Origin: Kaistia adipata DSM 17808
GTDB taxonomy: Bacteria; Pseudomonadota; Alphaproteobacteria; Rhizobiales; Kaistiaceae
DNA length: 64,000 nucleotides
Direction of reading: 5' to 3'
NCBI RefSeq assembly: GCF_000423225.1
Contig: NZ_AUHO01000010.1
Coordinates: 372,001-436,000, forward strand
Both the position numbers and the translations under genes were made by a program. Shown in pieces: positions 25,396-35,226 of this stretch. The notes below the pieces were generated by a model. It searched no databases. It had not been told where the DNA came from and saw only the letters and a program-made list of their open reading frames with translations. Position 1 is the stretch's first letter. Every line of letters starts with the position of its first letter.

Positions 25396-26081
25396 TGGCC
25401 CATCTCCCGCGACCAGTTGATGGCGTTGACATAGATGCCGAGCGGATTGGCCTTGAGGCGTTCGGCGTCGCGGGGCGGCTGAAGCGCGATGGTCAGGATG
25501 GCGGTCCAGCGCTCGGTCGTGGCGAGCTTACCGTCCTCGTAGCGCCGTTCGGTCCAGGCCACGCGGAACGAATCCGGCGAGGCACGGATGACGCTGGAGA
25601 CCTCGACGGCGATCTGCTGCCTGCCGACCTTGGCGAAGGGATCGTTGGCGCGGGCATAGTCGTTGAGCGCGCCAGCGCCGCGATCGGTCGTCCACTCGTA
25701 GGCGCGAAGCCAGTTCTGCCGCACGATAACCGGATCGGCTGGAATGGAGCGGACCTGCTCGATGAAGCGGGCCAGGTGCCATGCGATCTGCGGATCGGTC
25801 GGCCGATAGTCGGCTGTCGCCGGAGCCACCGCCTGCGAGTGGCCGAGATTGTCGACCTGCACCACCCAGGGCACCACGGTCCCGCGCGCCGACTGGATGA
25901 CCAGCGCGCCGGCGAAGCCGGCGGAGAGGAACAGCGAGCCGAAGGCCATATAGCGCCAGTTCTTCGCCTGCACGCGGGCCGAGCCGATCCGCTCGTCCCA
26001 GACCTGCGCGGCGCGCTGATAGGGCGTCCCGGGCTGCGGCGTCTTGCCGTAATGCGCGGCGGGTCGTCTGAAGAGGTTCAT
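25392..26081 (-). CDS. trbF: Conjugal transfer protein TrbF (VirB8-like)
   Basis: The 229-residue bitopic inner-membrane assembly factor has a membrane helix at about 46-64 (MAFGSLFLSAGFAGALVIQS) and a periplasmic NTF2-like VirB8 domain with ERWTAILTIALQPP and the C-terminal NPLGIYVNAINWSREMG. Length and order are normal for the trb operon. Confidence 0.93.
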   Translation of the reverse strand: MNLFRRPAAHYGKTPQPGTPYQRAAQVWDERIGSARVQAKNWRYMAFGSLFLSAGFAGALVIQSARGTVVPWVVQVDNLGHSQAVAPATADYRPTDPQIAWHLARFIEQVRSIPADPVIVRQNWLRAYEWTTDRGAGALNDYARANDPFAKVGRQQIAVEVSSVIRASPDSFRVAWTERRYEDGKLATTERWTAILTIALQPPRDAERLKANPLGIYVNAINWSREMGQ

Positions 26082-27433
26082 GAGCGGTCACTTTCTGAGA
26101 GGTTGACGGAGGAGCCGGAGGCGTGGCTCTCGCCGGAGCGGACGGCGTGGGCGGTCGCCTGAACGCCGTGGGTCACGCGCTGCGAACGCTGCATTCGCTT
26201 CGCCCAATCGGGCTGGCCCTTGGCGGTGTGGGTGGCGGAAGCGGCGGCGGCTGCTGCATCGGCGGAACCGCCGACCGTACCCATGGTCGAAGACCCGCCG
26301 GTCGCGCCGAAGCCGCTCTTCACGCCATCGGAGAAGCTGGATTTGACGCTGGCCGAGGCGCGGCGCAGCGGCGACATGGCGGCGGAGCCTGCCGCGCGTG
26401 CGATGCCGCCGATGCCGGAAGCGGCACCCGCTGCGCCGGACTGGCCGAGCGAACCAAGGCTGAAGGCGGCGGATGCCGCGCCAGCGGCCGTTGCCCCGCC
26501 GCGCACGGCGGCGGCTCCGCCCGACAGCATTGCGGCTCCACCGCGCGCAGCGAGCATCGCGCCACCGCCCGCGGCCATGGTTGCGCCGGCGGCAGCGAGA
26601 CCCGTGCCGACGGCAGCGCCAGCGCCGAGCTGCGGGCCGCCGCTGACCAGGCCGGAAGCGATACCGGGGCCGAAGATGCCGAGGCCAAGGAGAGACAGGG
26701 CAGCGAGCACGACGGCCATGGCGTCGTCGATGCTCGGGGTTACGCCTCCGAACCCCTGCGTGAACTGGCTGAACAGGGTCGAGCCGATGCCGATGATGAC
26801 GGCAAGCACCAGAACCTTGATGCCGCTGGAAATCACATTGCCGAGCACCCGTTCGGCCATGAAGGCGGTTTTTCCGAAGAGGCCAAACGGGATCAGGACA
26901 AAGCCGGCGAGCGTCGTCAGCTTGAATTCGATCAGGGTGACGAAGAGCTGGATGGCCAGAATGAAGAAGGCGAGGATCACCAGCGCCCAGGCGAAGAGCA
27001 GGCACGCGATCTGGATGAAGTTCTCGAAGAAGGCGACCCAGCCCATCAGATCGGAAATGGATTCGAGCAGCGGCCGTCCGGCATCGAGGCCGGTCTGTGC
27101 GACTTTGCCGGGGCGCATCAGGTCTGCGGCCGAAAAGCCTGTGCCGGAGCCCTTGAGGCCGAGACCCGCAAAACTCTCGAAGACGATTTTTGCGAGATTG
27201 TTCCAATTGCCGATGAGATAGGCGAAGACGCCTACGAACAGCGTCTTTTTCACGAGGCGAGCGATGATGTCGTCATCCGCGCCCCAGCTCCAGAAGAGTG
27301 CGGCTAACGTCACGTCGATCACGATCAGCGTGGTGGCGATGAACGCGACCTCGCCGGACAGGAACCCGAAACCGGAGTCGATGTAGCGGGTGAAGACCCC
27401 AAGAAACGAGTCGATGACGCTCGCGCCGCCCAT
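26078..27433 (-). CDS. trbL: Conjugal transfer protein TrbL (VirB6-like)
   Basis: This 451-residue polytopic inner-membrane component of the mating channel has about six hydrophobic segments between residues 25 and 265. They are followed by a long low-complexity Ala/Gly/Ser-rich tail, from about 265 to 445, with runs such as AAAVRGGATAAGAASAA. Such tails are common in TrbL. It overlaps trbF by 4 bp. Confidence 0.92.
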   Translation of the reverse strand: MGGASVIDSFLGVFTRYIDSGFGFLSGEVAFIATTLIVIDVTLAALFWSWGADDDIIARLVKKTLFVGVFAYLIGNWNNLAKIVFESFAGLGLKGSGTGFSAADLMRPGKVAQTGLDAGRPLLESISDLMGWVAFFENFIQIACLLFAWALVILAFFILAIQLFVTLIEFKLTTLAGFVLIPFGLFGKTAFMAERVLGNVISSGIKVLVLAVIIGIGSTLFSQFTQGFGGVTPSIDDAMAVVLAALSLLGLGIFGPGIASGLVSGGPQLGAGAAVGTGLAAAGATMAAGGGAMLAARGGAAMLSGGAAAVRGGATAAGAASAAFSLGSLGQSGAAGAASGIGGIARAAGSAAMSPLRRASASVKSSFSDGVKSGFGATGGSSTMGTVGGSADAAAAAASATHTAKGQPDWAKRMQRSQRVTHGVQATAHAVRSGESHASGSSVNLSESDRS

Positions 27434-27436
27434 GGT

Positions 27437-27715
27437 TTACCGTCCTTCCGGAGCGGCCGGAGCCGGCTGACGACCGAGGAAGCGGTCGCGTGTCTCGGCC
27501 CAGACGCGCAGGCAATCGGTGTCGTCCAATGCCTTTTGTCCGAGCTGTTGGCAGCGGCGTTGGCCTTCGCGCAGCGGGTCGGTGTCGGTTTTTAGAATCC
27601 GCACCGGCGAAGATGCTGGCGCATCCTCCTTGCGGTCCAGCTCGATCACCGTCGCCGTGATGGCGACGGCGACGAAGGCGATTGCGCCGAGGCGTGCCAG
27701 CATCTTGCCGTCCAT
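27437..27715 (-). CDS. Putative entry exclusion protein TrbK-alt
   Basis: The 92-residue protein has one N-terminal membrane helix (LGAIAFVAVAITATVIEL) and a short periplasmic domain with two Cys (RRCQQLG and TDCLRVW). Its position between trbL and trbJ is that of the TrbK-alt family, which is proposed to block redundant transfer between cells carrying the same element. That function is inferred from family and position. Confidence 0.82.
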   Translation of the reverse strand: MDGKMLARLGAIAFVAVAITATVIELDRKEDAPASSPVRILKTDTDPLREGQRRCQQLGQKALDDTDCLRVWAETRDRFLGRQPAPAAPEGR

Positions 27716-27734
27716 GACGATGCTCCCTTCCAGC

Positions 27735-28502
27735 TTAGTTGCGGTTGAACATCTGCGCGTTGCCGGGCTGGTAGCCCGAGCCTGGCGTCAGGAACCGGCG
27801 ACGCTGCTCGCGGCCCTGTTCGGCGGCGGCGGCGCGTTCCGCATCGGTCAGCGCGCTTGCCCGGCCATTGGCCGAGATGACCGCGACGAGATCGGAAAGC
27901 TGCTGCGATTGCAGAGCGAGAAGCTGGTTGCCGGCCTGCGTCGCCTGCAATGCGCCGGTCGCGGACTGGCTCTGGCCGACTAGCGCCGACATCTGGCCAC
28001 GGTTCGCGTCGATATTGCCGACGACGCCGGCCTGCACGCGCATAGCGTCCTGCAAGCCTCCGACCGTGTTCTGCCAGCGGTCGCGGGCATTGGCGACGAG
28101 CTGCTGATCGGTCGTCGACAGCGAGACATTGCCGTATTGCTGCTGGAAGCTCTGATCGATCTGCTGGACGTCGAAGGCGATGTTCTGTGCTTGGCCGAGA
28201 AGCTGTTGGGTCTTCTGGGCGTTCTGCTGCAAGGTCTGAAGCGCCGAATACGGCAGGCTGGCGAGGTTCTTCGCCTGGTTGATGAGCATCTGTGCTTCGT
28301 TCTGAAGCGAGGTGATCTGGTGATTGATCTGCTCCAGCGTGCGCGCGGCGGTCAGCACGTTTTGCGCATAGTTGGAGGGGTCATAGACGATCTTCCACGC
28401 ATGGGCGGGCGTGGTCATGATCGGCGTGAGCACGAGCGGCGCGGCGGCAAGCATGGTTGCGGCGAGCGCCACGGCGCGCGAGCGGAAACGGCGAATGGTC
28501 AT
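27735..28502 (-). CDS. trbJ: Conjugal transfer protein TrbJ (VirB5-like)
   Basis: The 255-residue secreted pilus-tip/adhesin-type subunit has a cleavable signal peptide ending AHA before WKIVYDPSNYAQN. The mature protein is mostly helical and Gln-rich (QQIDQSFQQQYGN), as in TrbJ. The start at 28502 overlaps the trbE stop by 4 bp. A longer in-frame extension upstream is antisense-free read-through of the trbE region and is rejected. Confidence 0.91.
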   Translation of the reverse strand: MTIRRFRSRAVALAATMLAAAPLVLTPIMTTPAHAWKIVYDPSNYAQNVLTAARTLEQINHQITSLQNEAQMLINQAKNLASLPYSALQTLQQNAQKTQQLLGQAQNIAFDVQQIDQSFQQQYGNVSLSTTDQQLVANARDRWQNTVGGLQDAMRVQAGVVGNIDANRGQMSALVGQSQSATGALQATQAGNQLLALQSQQLSDLVAVISANGRASALTDAERAAAAEQGREQRRRFLTPGSGYQPGNAQMFNRN

Positions 28503-30943
28503 GGTCGGGACTCCTTTTCGGCTTGGGGGAAGTTCGGGATGAGATCGACGGCCCAGGTCACGTCGCGGGCGGTGAGCCACGCGGCGAGGAAACCGTCGCG
28601 GCCGTGCTCGGCGACGAGGTTGGCGATCAGGGTCTGGTCGGATTTCGAGGAGGCGGCGCAGAGCGCGAGGCCGACTTCGGACAGGCCTAGCTCGAACAGG
28701 CGGTTGCCGCGCCGGGACTGGCAGTAGTAATCCCGCTTGGGCGTCGCCCGCGCCAGGATCTCGATCTGACGATCGTTGAGGCCGAAGCGGCGATAGATCG
28801 CTGTGATCTGCGGCTCGATCGCGCGCTCGTTCGGCAGGAGGAGCCGCGTCGGGCAGCTTTCGATGATGGCCGGCGCGATGCTCGAATTGTCGATGTCGGA
28901 CAGGCTTTGCGTGGCGAAGATGACCGATGCGTTTTTCTTGCGCAGCGTCTTCAGCCATTCGCGAAGCTGGCCGGCGAACCCTTCGTCGTCCAGCGCAAGC
29001 CAACCTTCGTCGATGATGAGCAGCGTCGGCCGCCCGTCCAACCTGTCGCCGATGCGGTGGAACAGGTAGGACAGGACGGCCGGAGCCGCGCCCGTTCCGA
29101 CAAGCCCCTCGATCTCGAACGCCTGCACGGCAGCGCGGCCGAGCTGTTCAGCTTCGGCATCGAGCAGCCGGCCATAGGCCCCACCAACGCAATACGGGCG
29201 GAGCGCCTGCTTCAAGTCGTTGGACTGGAGAAGGACACTGAGGCCGGTGATGGTCCGCTCTTCGACCGGCGCGGAAGCGAGTGAGGTCAGCGCCGTCCAG
29301 ATATGCTCCTTGGCCTCAGGCGTGATCGTGATGCCTTCGCGCATCAGGATCGCCACGATCCAGTCGGCCGCCCAGGCCCGCTCGTAGGTGTCGTGAATGC
29401 GCGCGAGCGGCTGGAGCGCGACGGAGAACTCGTCGCCCTCGGTCAACCCGCCGCCGAGATCGTGCCAGTCGCCGCCCATGGCGAGCGCGGCGGCCCGGAT
29501 CGATCCGCCAAAGTCGAAGGCGAAGACCTGGGCTTGCTCGTAGCGTTGGAACTGCAAGGCCATCAGCGCGAGCAGCACGGATTTGCCCGCGCCGGTCGGG
29601 CCGACGACCAGCGTATGGCCGACGTCGCCGACATGAAGAGACAACCGGAACGGGGTCGAGCCTTCGGTCTTGCCATACAGCAAGGGGGGCGCACCGAAAT
29701 GCTCATCCCGTTCCGGCCCCGCCCACACGGCAGAGAGGGGGATCATGTGGGCGAGATTGAGCGTCGAGACCGGCGGCTGACGGACATTGGCGTAGGCATG
29801 TCCGGGGAGCGAGCCGAGCCAGGCATCGACGGCATTGACGGTTTCGATCATGGCCGTGAAATCGCGGCCCTGAACGACCTTCTCGACGAGGCGCAGCTTC
29901 TCGTCGGCAAGACGCGGATCGGCGTCCCACACCACGATCGTGGCCGTGACATAGGCCATGCCCGCGACGTCCTGACCGAGTTCCTGCAAGGCAAGATCGG
30001 CATCGGCCGCCTTGTTGGCCGCGTCCGTATCCACGAGGGCGGACGCCTCGTTGGTCATCACCTCCTTCAAAATGGCGGCGATCGACTTGCGCTTGGCGAA
30101 CCACTGGCGGCGGATTTTGGTCAACAGCTTGGTCGCGTCGGTCTTGTCGAGCAGGATCGCGCGGGTGGACCACCGATACGGGAACGCCAAGCGGTTGAGA
30201 TCGTCGAGCAGGCCGGGCGTCGTCGCGGTCGGAAAGCCGATGATGGTGAGGACGCGCAGATGCTGGTCGCCAAGGCGCGGCTCCAGCCCGCCGGTCAGCG
30301 GCTGGCCGGCGAGCAGCGCATCGAGATAGACCGGCGTTTCCGGCACACGAACGCGATGCCGGTTGGTCGAGACGGTCGAATGCAGATAGGTCAGCGTCTC
30401 GCCGTCATCGAGCCAGTCGCATTCGGGCATGAAGCCGTCGAGCAGCGCCAGCACGCGGTCGGTGCGATCGGTGAAGGCGCGCAGGATCTCATGCGGATCG
30501 ACGCCGCTGCGCTCGCGGCCCTCGTAGAGCCAGGTCTCGGCGCGGGCGGCTTCCTCGGCCGGTGGCAGATAGAGGAAGGTCAGATAATAGCCCGACACGA
30601 AATGCGCGCCGGCTTCCTCGAAATCCGCTTTCCTCTCGGCATCGACCAGACCGGAGGCCGGATCGGGGAAGTGGTTGTCGGGATAGGTCGCGGCTTCGGA
30701 GCGCTGTGCTTCCACGAAGATCGACCAGCCTGAGCCGAGCCGGCGGAAGGCGTTGTTGATGCGGCTGGCGACGGCGACCAGCTCGGCGGCGACAGCAGAA
30801 TCGAGATCGGGACCACGAAACGATGCGGTGCGCTGGAATGAGCCATCCTTGTTGAGCACGACGCCCGGCGCGACCAGCGCGACCCAGGGCAGATAGTCGG
30901 CAAGGCGCGAAGCCGAGCGGCGATATTCGGCGAGGTTCATCAT
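28499..30943 (-). CDS. trbE: Conjugal transfer ATPase TrbE (VirB4-like)
   Basis: The roughly 814-residue ATPase energises pilus assembly and substrate transfer at the inner membrane. It has an N-terminal CagE/VirB4 domain and a C-terminal motor with Walker A GPTGAGKS near residue 450 and a Walker B-type segment LLIIDEGWLAL. Start ATGs at 30943 and 30940 follow a GGGAGG ribosome-binding site. Upstream in-frame residues to 31021 belong to trbD sequence and are excluded. Confidence 0.94.
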   Translation of the reverse strand: MMNLAEYRRSASRLADYLPWVALVAPGVVLNKDGSFQRTASFRGPDLDSAVAAELVAVASRINNAFRRLGSGWSIFVEAQRSEAATYPDNHFPDPASGLVDAERKADFEEAGAHFVSGYYLTFLYLPPAEEAARAETWLYEGRERSGVDPHEILRAFTDRTDRVLALLDGFMPECDWLDDGETLTYLHSTVSTNRHRVRVPETPVYLDALLAGQPLTGGLEPRLGDQHLRVLTIIGFPTATTPGLLDDLNRLAFPYRWSTRAILLDKTDATKLLTKIRRQWFAKRKSIAAILKEVMTNEASALVDTDAANKAADADLALQELGQDVAGMAYVTATIVVWDADPRLADEKLRLVEKVVQGRDFTAMIETVNAVDAWLGSLPGHAYANVRQPPVSTLNLAHMIPLSAVWAGPERDEHFGAPPLLYGKTEGSTPFRLSLHVGDVGHTLVVGPTGAGKSVLLALMALQFQRYEQAQVFAFDFGGSIRAAALAMGGDWHDLGGGLTEGDEFSVALQPLARIHDTYERAWAADWIVAILMREGITITPEAKEHIWTALTSLASAPVEERTITGLSVLLQSNDLKQALRPYCVGGAYGRLLDAEAEQLGRAAVQAFEIEGLVGTGAAPAVLSYLFHRIGDRLDGRPTLLIIDEGWLALDDEGFAGQLREWLKTLRKKNASVIFATQSLSDIDNSSIAPAIIESCPTRLLLPNERAIEPQITAIYRRFGLNDRQIEILARATPKRDYYCQSRRGNRLFELGLSEVGLALCAASSKSDQTLIANLVAEHGRDGFLAAWLTARDVTWAVDLIPNFPQAEKESRP

Positions 30944-30956
30944 GGTTGCGCCTCCC

Positions 30957-31235
30957 TCAGACCGCGAGGAAAGCCGGAATGCGCAGATGCCTGCGCCCGA
31001 CCTCGACGAAGAGCGGATCACGCTTGGCGGCCCAGACCGCCGCGAAATGCCCGACGGCCCAGATGAGTAGGCCGACCAGCCAGAGACGCAGGCCGAGGCC
31101 CACGGCCCCGGCCAGCGTCCCGTTGAGGATCGCGATGGAACGCGGTGCGCCGCCGAGCAGGATGTGCTCGGTCAGCGCCCGGTGGACCGGCACGGTGAAG
31201 CCCGGCACGTCCAGTTGCTCGAACGCGCCCGCCAT
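30957..31235 (-). CDS. trbD: Conjugal transfer protein TrbD (VirB3-like)
   Basis: The 92-residue small inner-membrane protein has two adjacent hydrophobic segments (SIAILNGTLAGAVGLGLRLW and LVGLLIWAVGHFAAVWAAKR) and the family start FEQLDVPGFTVPVHRALTEH. It works with TrbE in the mating pore. Its start shares one base with the trbC stop (TGATG), indicating tight coupling. Confidence 0.92.
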   Translation of the reverse strand: MAGAFEQLDVPGFTVPVHRALTEHILLGGAPRSIAILNGTLAGAVGLGLRLWLVGLLIWAVGHFAAVWAAKRDPLFVEVGRRHLRIPAFLAV

Positions 31236-31603
31236 CAGACCAGCGCCCCGCCGCCGAACGAGAAGAACGACAGGAAGAAGCTCGACGCCGCGAAGGCGAT
31301 CGACAGGCCGAACACGATCTGGATCAGGCGGCGGAAGCCGCCCGACGTGTCACCGAAGGCGAGCGCCAGGCCGGTGGCGATGATGATGATGACCGCGACG
31401 ATCTTGGCGACCGGGCCTTCGATCGACTGGAGGATTTTCTGGAGCGGTTCTTCCCACGGCATGGAGGAGCCGGAGGCATAGGCGGGCGGCGTGGCCGCCA
31501 TCACAATGATGGTGACAAGCGCGGTCGAGGCTGCGAGGCGATCATAGGCACCGCGCAGGACCGAGGGTTTCGACGGCTTGGACAAGTTGATCGGTGGCTT
31601 CAT
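31235..31603 (-). CDS. trbC: Pilin TrbC (VirB2-like)
   Basis: The 122-residue prepilin has a signal segment (STALVTIIVMAATPPAYASG), then two membrane helices (VAKIVAVIIIIATGLALAFG and IQIVFGLSIAFAASSFFLSF). It would be processed to the main subunit of the conjugative pilus. The start at 31603 overlaps trbB by 4 bp. Confidence 0.92.
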   Translation of the reverse strand: MKPPINLSKPSKPSVLRGAYDRLAASTALVTIIVMAATPPAYASGSSMPWEEPLQKILQSIEGPVAKIVAVIIIIATGLALAFGDTSGGFRRLIQIVFGLSIAFAASSFFLSFFSFGGGALV

Positions 31604-32595
31604 GCGGGGTCTCCTGTGCTGGTGGGGATGGCCAAAGGGATGGTTTGGGTGACGCGGTAGTCCCCGTCCGGGCCGAGCCCTTCGACGCGGGCGAGCTCGG
31701 CGAGCCGGCGCGCGGAGCCTCGGCCGGAGAGGACGGCAACAAGGTCGATGGTCTCGGCGATCAGGGCGCGCGGGACCGTGACGACGGCTTCCTGAATGAG
31801 CTGTTCGAGGCGGCGCAGCGCGCCGATGCTTGTTCCGGCGTGGATCGTGCCGATGCCGCCGGGATGGCCCGTGCCCCATGCTTTGAGGAGGTCGAGCGCT
31901 TCCGCGCCGCGAACCTCGCCGATGGGGATGCGGTCGGGACGCAGGCGCAGGGATGAGCGGACGAGATCGGAGAGCGTGACGACACCCTCCTTTGTCCGCA
32001 TGGAGACGAGGTTGGGCGCCGCACATTGCAGCTCGCGGGTGTCCTCGATGATGACGACGCGATCCTGCATCTTCGCCACCTCGGCCAGCAGCGCATTGGT
32101 CAGCGTGGTCTTGCCGGTGCTGGTGCCGCCCGCGACGAGGATGTTGGCGCGCGCCGCCACGGCTTCGCGCAGGGTCGCGGCCTGCTCAACGCTCATGATC
32201 CCGGCGGCCACATAGTCATCGAGGCTGAACACCGCCACGGCCGGCTTCCGGATGGCGAAGGCGGGTGCGGCGACGACAGGCGGTAGCAAACCCTCGAACC
32301 GTTCACCCGACTCGGGCAATTCGGCCGAGACGCGCGGGGATCGGGCGTGAACCTCCGCGCCGACATGGTGGGCAACCAGGCGCACGATGCGCTCGCCATC
32401 GGCAGGCGACAGGATTTCGCCCGTGTCGGACAGTCCCTCGGAAAGTCGGTCAATCCAGATGCGGCCATCCGGGTTGAGCATCACTTCGACGACGGACGGC
32501 TCCTCCAGAAACCGCGAAATCGCCGGACCCAGCGCCGTGCGCAGCATCCGCGCGCCGCGTGCGATGGCTTCCGGTTTTTGATGGCTGGCAGTCAT
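31600..32595 (-). CDS. trbB: Conjugal transfer ATPase TrbB (VirB11-like)
   Basis: The 331-residue hexameric traffic ATPase has an N-terminal domain to about 140 and a RecA-like domain with Walker A GGTSTGKT at 156-163, an Asp box ([12 protein letters not shown]) and a Walker B/His-box region ([20 protein letters not shown], then TGHPGG). It is the first gene of the trb operon. The 187-bp spacer upstream should carry the operon promoter. Confidence 0.94.
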   Translation of the reverse strand: MTASHQKPEAIARGARMLRTALGPAISRFLEEPSVVEVMLNPDGRIWIDRLSEGLSDTGEILSPADGERIVRLVAHHVGAEVHARSPRVSAELPESGERFEGLLPPVVAAPAFAIRKPAVAVFSLDDYVAAGIMSVEQAATLREAVAARANILVAGGTSTGKTTLTNALLAEVAKMQDRVVIIEDTRELQCAAPNLVSMRTKEGVVTLSDLVRSSLRLRPDRIPIGEVRGAEALDLLKAWGTGHPGGIGTIHAGTSIGALRRLEQLIQEAVVTVPRALIAETIDLVAVLSGRGSARRLAELARVEGLGPDGDYRVTQTIPLAIPTSTGDPA

Positions 32596-32627
32596 ATCGG
32601 CCCCGTTTGTTCACGAGGCGCGACAGA

Positions 32628-32647
32628 CGATCCCCGGATCGGGGTCG
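32628..32647. promoter_or_regulatory. Dyad in the trbB leader region
   Basis: ATCCCCG and CGGGGT face each other across GAT within 32628-32647, about 35 bp before the trbB start. It could be an operator or leader hairpin for the trb operon, or the 3' hairpin of the copG transcript. Nothing else was recognised in 32596-32782. Confidence 0.35.
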
Positions 32648-32782
32648 ATTAAAAGAGCCTGAAATCGGGCCGGTTCAACAAGTATCGGTCGTAGTAGTAG
32701 CGTGGCGTGCAAATACAGGAGAACGGCGGTGGAGCCCTGATCTTGATGTCGTTACGGCCTCACCAGATGACGCGCGAGATCG

Positions 32783-33211
32783 TCACGCCTCGGTGTCGGA
32801 GACGTCTTCAGGGATCTCCTGTCGCAGCTTCGGCCCTTTGACGAGGCGCCGGCCGAGCGCGGTGATGAACGCCTCATACCGCTCGGCCGACTTGGCGCGC
32901 GCTGCCTGCGCAGCAGGCTCCGGCAAGGCCGGCGTGGTCGTGATCCAGAAGCGGATGAACACCGCCAGGGTCTCGACGGCGATGCCGACGTCCCGCTCCA
33001 GGCGGCTCATGCGGCGATCGATCTGGTCGAGGCGCTTGGCGACGACGGCCTCGCGCCGCTCGGCATCGTCCGGCGACAGGAAGGATGCGATGGCGGCCTC
33101 GGCGATCATGGACTGCGATTGATCCCGGCGAGCGGCGAAATCCGCCAGCGCCCGCGTCACGTCGGGGTCCAGATAGACCGTGAACTTCGACTTTTTCCGA
33201 TACCTGGCCAT
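32783..33211 (-). CDS. CopG-type ribbon-helix-helix protein
   Basis: The 142-residue protein starts with a ribbon-helix-helix DNA-binding unit (KSKFTVYLDPDVTRALADFA, then ARRDQSQSMIAEAAI). A charged helix (RLDQIDRRMSRLERDVGIAV) that could form a coiled coil follows. CopG-like proteins between traG and trbB are a fixed part of this ICE backbone and probably regulate transfer genes. It lies 5 bp after traG. Confidence 0.85.
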   Translation of the reverse strand: MARYRKKSKFTVYLDPDVTRALADFAARRDQSQSMIAEAAIASFLSPDDAERREAVVAKRLDQIDRRMSRLERDVGIAVETLAVFIRFWITTTPALPEPAAQAARAKSAERYEAFITALGRRLVKGPKLRQEIPEDVSDTEA

Positions 33212-33216
33212 GGCGC

Positions 33217-35202
33217 TTACAGTTCCATGCCGTCATCGGGGTCGAGCGACACCTGGCGCGCGACACCCTGCATCTGACTGATCATCCGCCGATTGCGCAT
33301 GGCATCTTCGTCGCTCTCGTCTGGAAGCTCGATCTCGAACTCGTTGGCGATGGGTTCCTTCTTTTCCGTCGGCTTCGCGCGGCTGAGTTCGGGTTGCAGC
33401 CGGCGTTCGGAATCGGTGGTGTCTTCCTCTTCCGATCCGTCCGCGGGCCGCGCGTCCAGCGCCTCCGGCCTCGCCGGGATCGGCAGGCTGCTCCAGTCGT
33501 CGGGCCGAGGCTTGTCGGGGCGTTTCAGTTGAGGCGGCGACAGCAGGCGCTCGCGGAAACGGGCATCCTCGTAGTAGCGCGCCTTCTTCGCGCGGATCGG
33601 CGGCGTGCCGGCGACCATGACGATTTCGTCGCTCGGCGGGAGTTGCATGATCTCGCCGGGCGTCAGCAACTGGCGGGCGGTTTCCGAGCGCGAGACCATC
33701 AGATGGCCGAGCCAGGGCGAGAGCCGATGCCCGGCATAGTTCTTCATCGCCTTCATTTCGGTGGCGGTGCCGAGCGCATCGGACACGCGCTTGGCGGTGC
33801 GCTCGTCGTTCGTGGCGAAGCTGACCCTGACATGGCAGTTGTCGAGGATGGAGTTGTTCGGGCCGTATGCCTTTTCGATCTGGTTCAGCGATTGCGCGAT
33901 CAGGAAGGCTTTGAGGCCGTAGCCCGCCATGAAGGCCAGCGCGCTCTCGAAGAAGTCGAGCCGCCCCAGCGCCGGAAACTCGTCGAGCATGAGGAGCAGC
34001 CGGTGACGATCGCCCTTCGCCTGCAGGTCTTCGGTCAGGCGGCGGCCGATCTGGTTGAGGATTAGACGGATCAGCGGCTTGGTGCGATTGATGTCGGATG
34101 GGGGCACGACGAGGTAGAGCGTGGTCGGGAGCTTGTCGCCCACTATGTCGGCGATCCGCCAGTCGCAGCGCCGCGTCACCTCGGCCACGACGGGATCGCG
34201 ATAGAGGCCGAGAAACGACATGGCGGTGGAGAGCACGCCGGAGCGTTCATTGTCGGATTTGTTGAGCAACTCGCGCGCGGCGCTGGCGATGACGGGGTGC
34301 GGTCCCGCTTCACCGAGATGGCTGGTCGTCATCATCGCGGCAAGCGTCGACTCGATCGGGCGCTTCGGATCGGAGAGGAAAGCAGCGACGCCGGCGAGTG
34401 TCTTGTCGTTCCCGGCATAGAGGACATGCAGGATCGCGCCGACAAGAAGGGAATGGCTCGTCTTCTCCCAGTGGTTTCTTTTGTCCAGGCTCCCTTCGGG
34501 GTCGACCAATATGTCGGCGATGTTCTGCACGTCGCGCACTTCCCACTCGCCGCGGCGCACCTCGAGCAAGGGATTATAGGCCGAGGATTTCGGATTGGTC
34601 GGATCGAAGAGCAGCACGCGGCCGTGGTGGGCGCGGAAGCCGGCGGTCAGCGTCCAGTTCTCGCCCTTGATGTCGTGGACGATGGCCGAGCCCGGCCAGG
34701 TCAACAATGATGGCACGACAAGGCCAACGCCCTTGCCCGATCGCGTCGGCGCGAAGCACAGCACATGCTCCGGTCCGTCATGGCGCAGATAGTCGCGGTC
34801 GTAGCGGCCAAGAACGACACCATCGGGATCGAGCAGCCCGGCGGCCTTCACCTCTTCCTTCTCGGCCCAGCGCGCCGACCCATAGGTGGCGACGTCCTTG
34901 GCTTCGCGCGCCCGCCAGACCGACATGCCGATGGCGACGGCGATGGCGATGAAACCGCCGGACGCGGCGATGAACGCGCCCTGGGTGAATATCTCCGGCG
35001 CATAGGCATCGTAGGAGAACCACCACCAGAAGAAGGCGGGCGGATGGTAGAACGGCCAGCCGAACAGGACGAACCATGGCGGCCCGAGCTGCGCCTGAAA
35101 CCCGAGCTTCCAGGCGACATACTCGGTCGCGCCCCAGGTGGTGGAGAAAACGATGAGGAAGACGATCAGAATCTGTCCCCAGAGGATTTTGGTCGCGGAC
35201 AT
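33217..35202 (-). CDS. traG: Type IV coupling protein TraG/VirD4
   Basis: The 661-residue inner-membrane ATPase recruits the relaxase-DNA complex to the mating pore. N-terminal membrane helices are at about 10-30 and 75-95. Walker A APTRSGKG is at 151-158 and Walker B is LLLMLDEFPALG. The C-terminus is acidic. It lies 24 bp after the relaxase gene, the usual order. Confidence 0.94.
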   Translation of the reverse strand: MSATKILWGQILIVFLIVFSTTWGATEYVAWKLGFQAQLGPPWFVLFGWPFYHPPAFFWWWFSYDAYAPEIFTQGAFIAASGGFIAIAVAIGMSVWRAREAKDVATYGSARWAEKEEVKAAGLLDPDGVVLGRYDRDYLRHDGPEHVLCFAPTRSGKGVGLVVPSLLTWPGSAIVHDIKGENWTLTAGFRAHHGRVLLFDPTNPKSSAYNPLLEVRRGEWEVRDVQNIADILVDPEGSLDKRNHWEKTSHSLLVGAILHVLYAGNDKTLAGVAAFLSDPKRPIESTLAAMMTTSHLGEAGPHPVIASAARELLNKSDNERSGVLSTAMSFLGLYRDPVVAEVTRRCDWRIADIVGDKLPTTLYLVVPPSDINRTKPLIRLILNQIGRRLTEDLQAKGDRHRLLLMLDEFPALGRLDFFESALAFMAGYGLKAFLIAQSLNQIEKAYGPNNSILDNCHVRVSFATNDERTAKRVSDALGTATEMKAMKNYAGHRLSPWLGHLMVSRSETARQLLTPGEIMQLPPSDEIVMVAGTPPIRAKKARYYEDARFRERLLSPPQLKRPDKPRPDDWSSLPIPARPEALDARPADGSEEEDTTDSERRLQPELSRAKPTEKKEPIANEFEIELPDESDEDAMRNRRMISQMQGVARQVSLDPDDGMEL

Positions 35203-35226
35203 TGCGATGTTCCTTGTCTGTTGGAG

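Noticed and set aside
26123-27307. Plus-strand frame antisense to trbL with an Ala/Gly-rich product
   Set aside because: Arises from the repetitive Ala/Gly codons of the TrbL tail.
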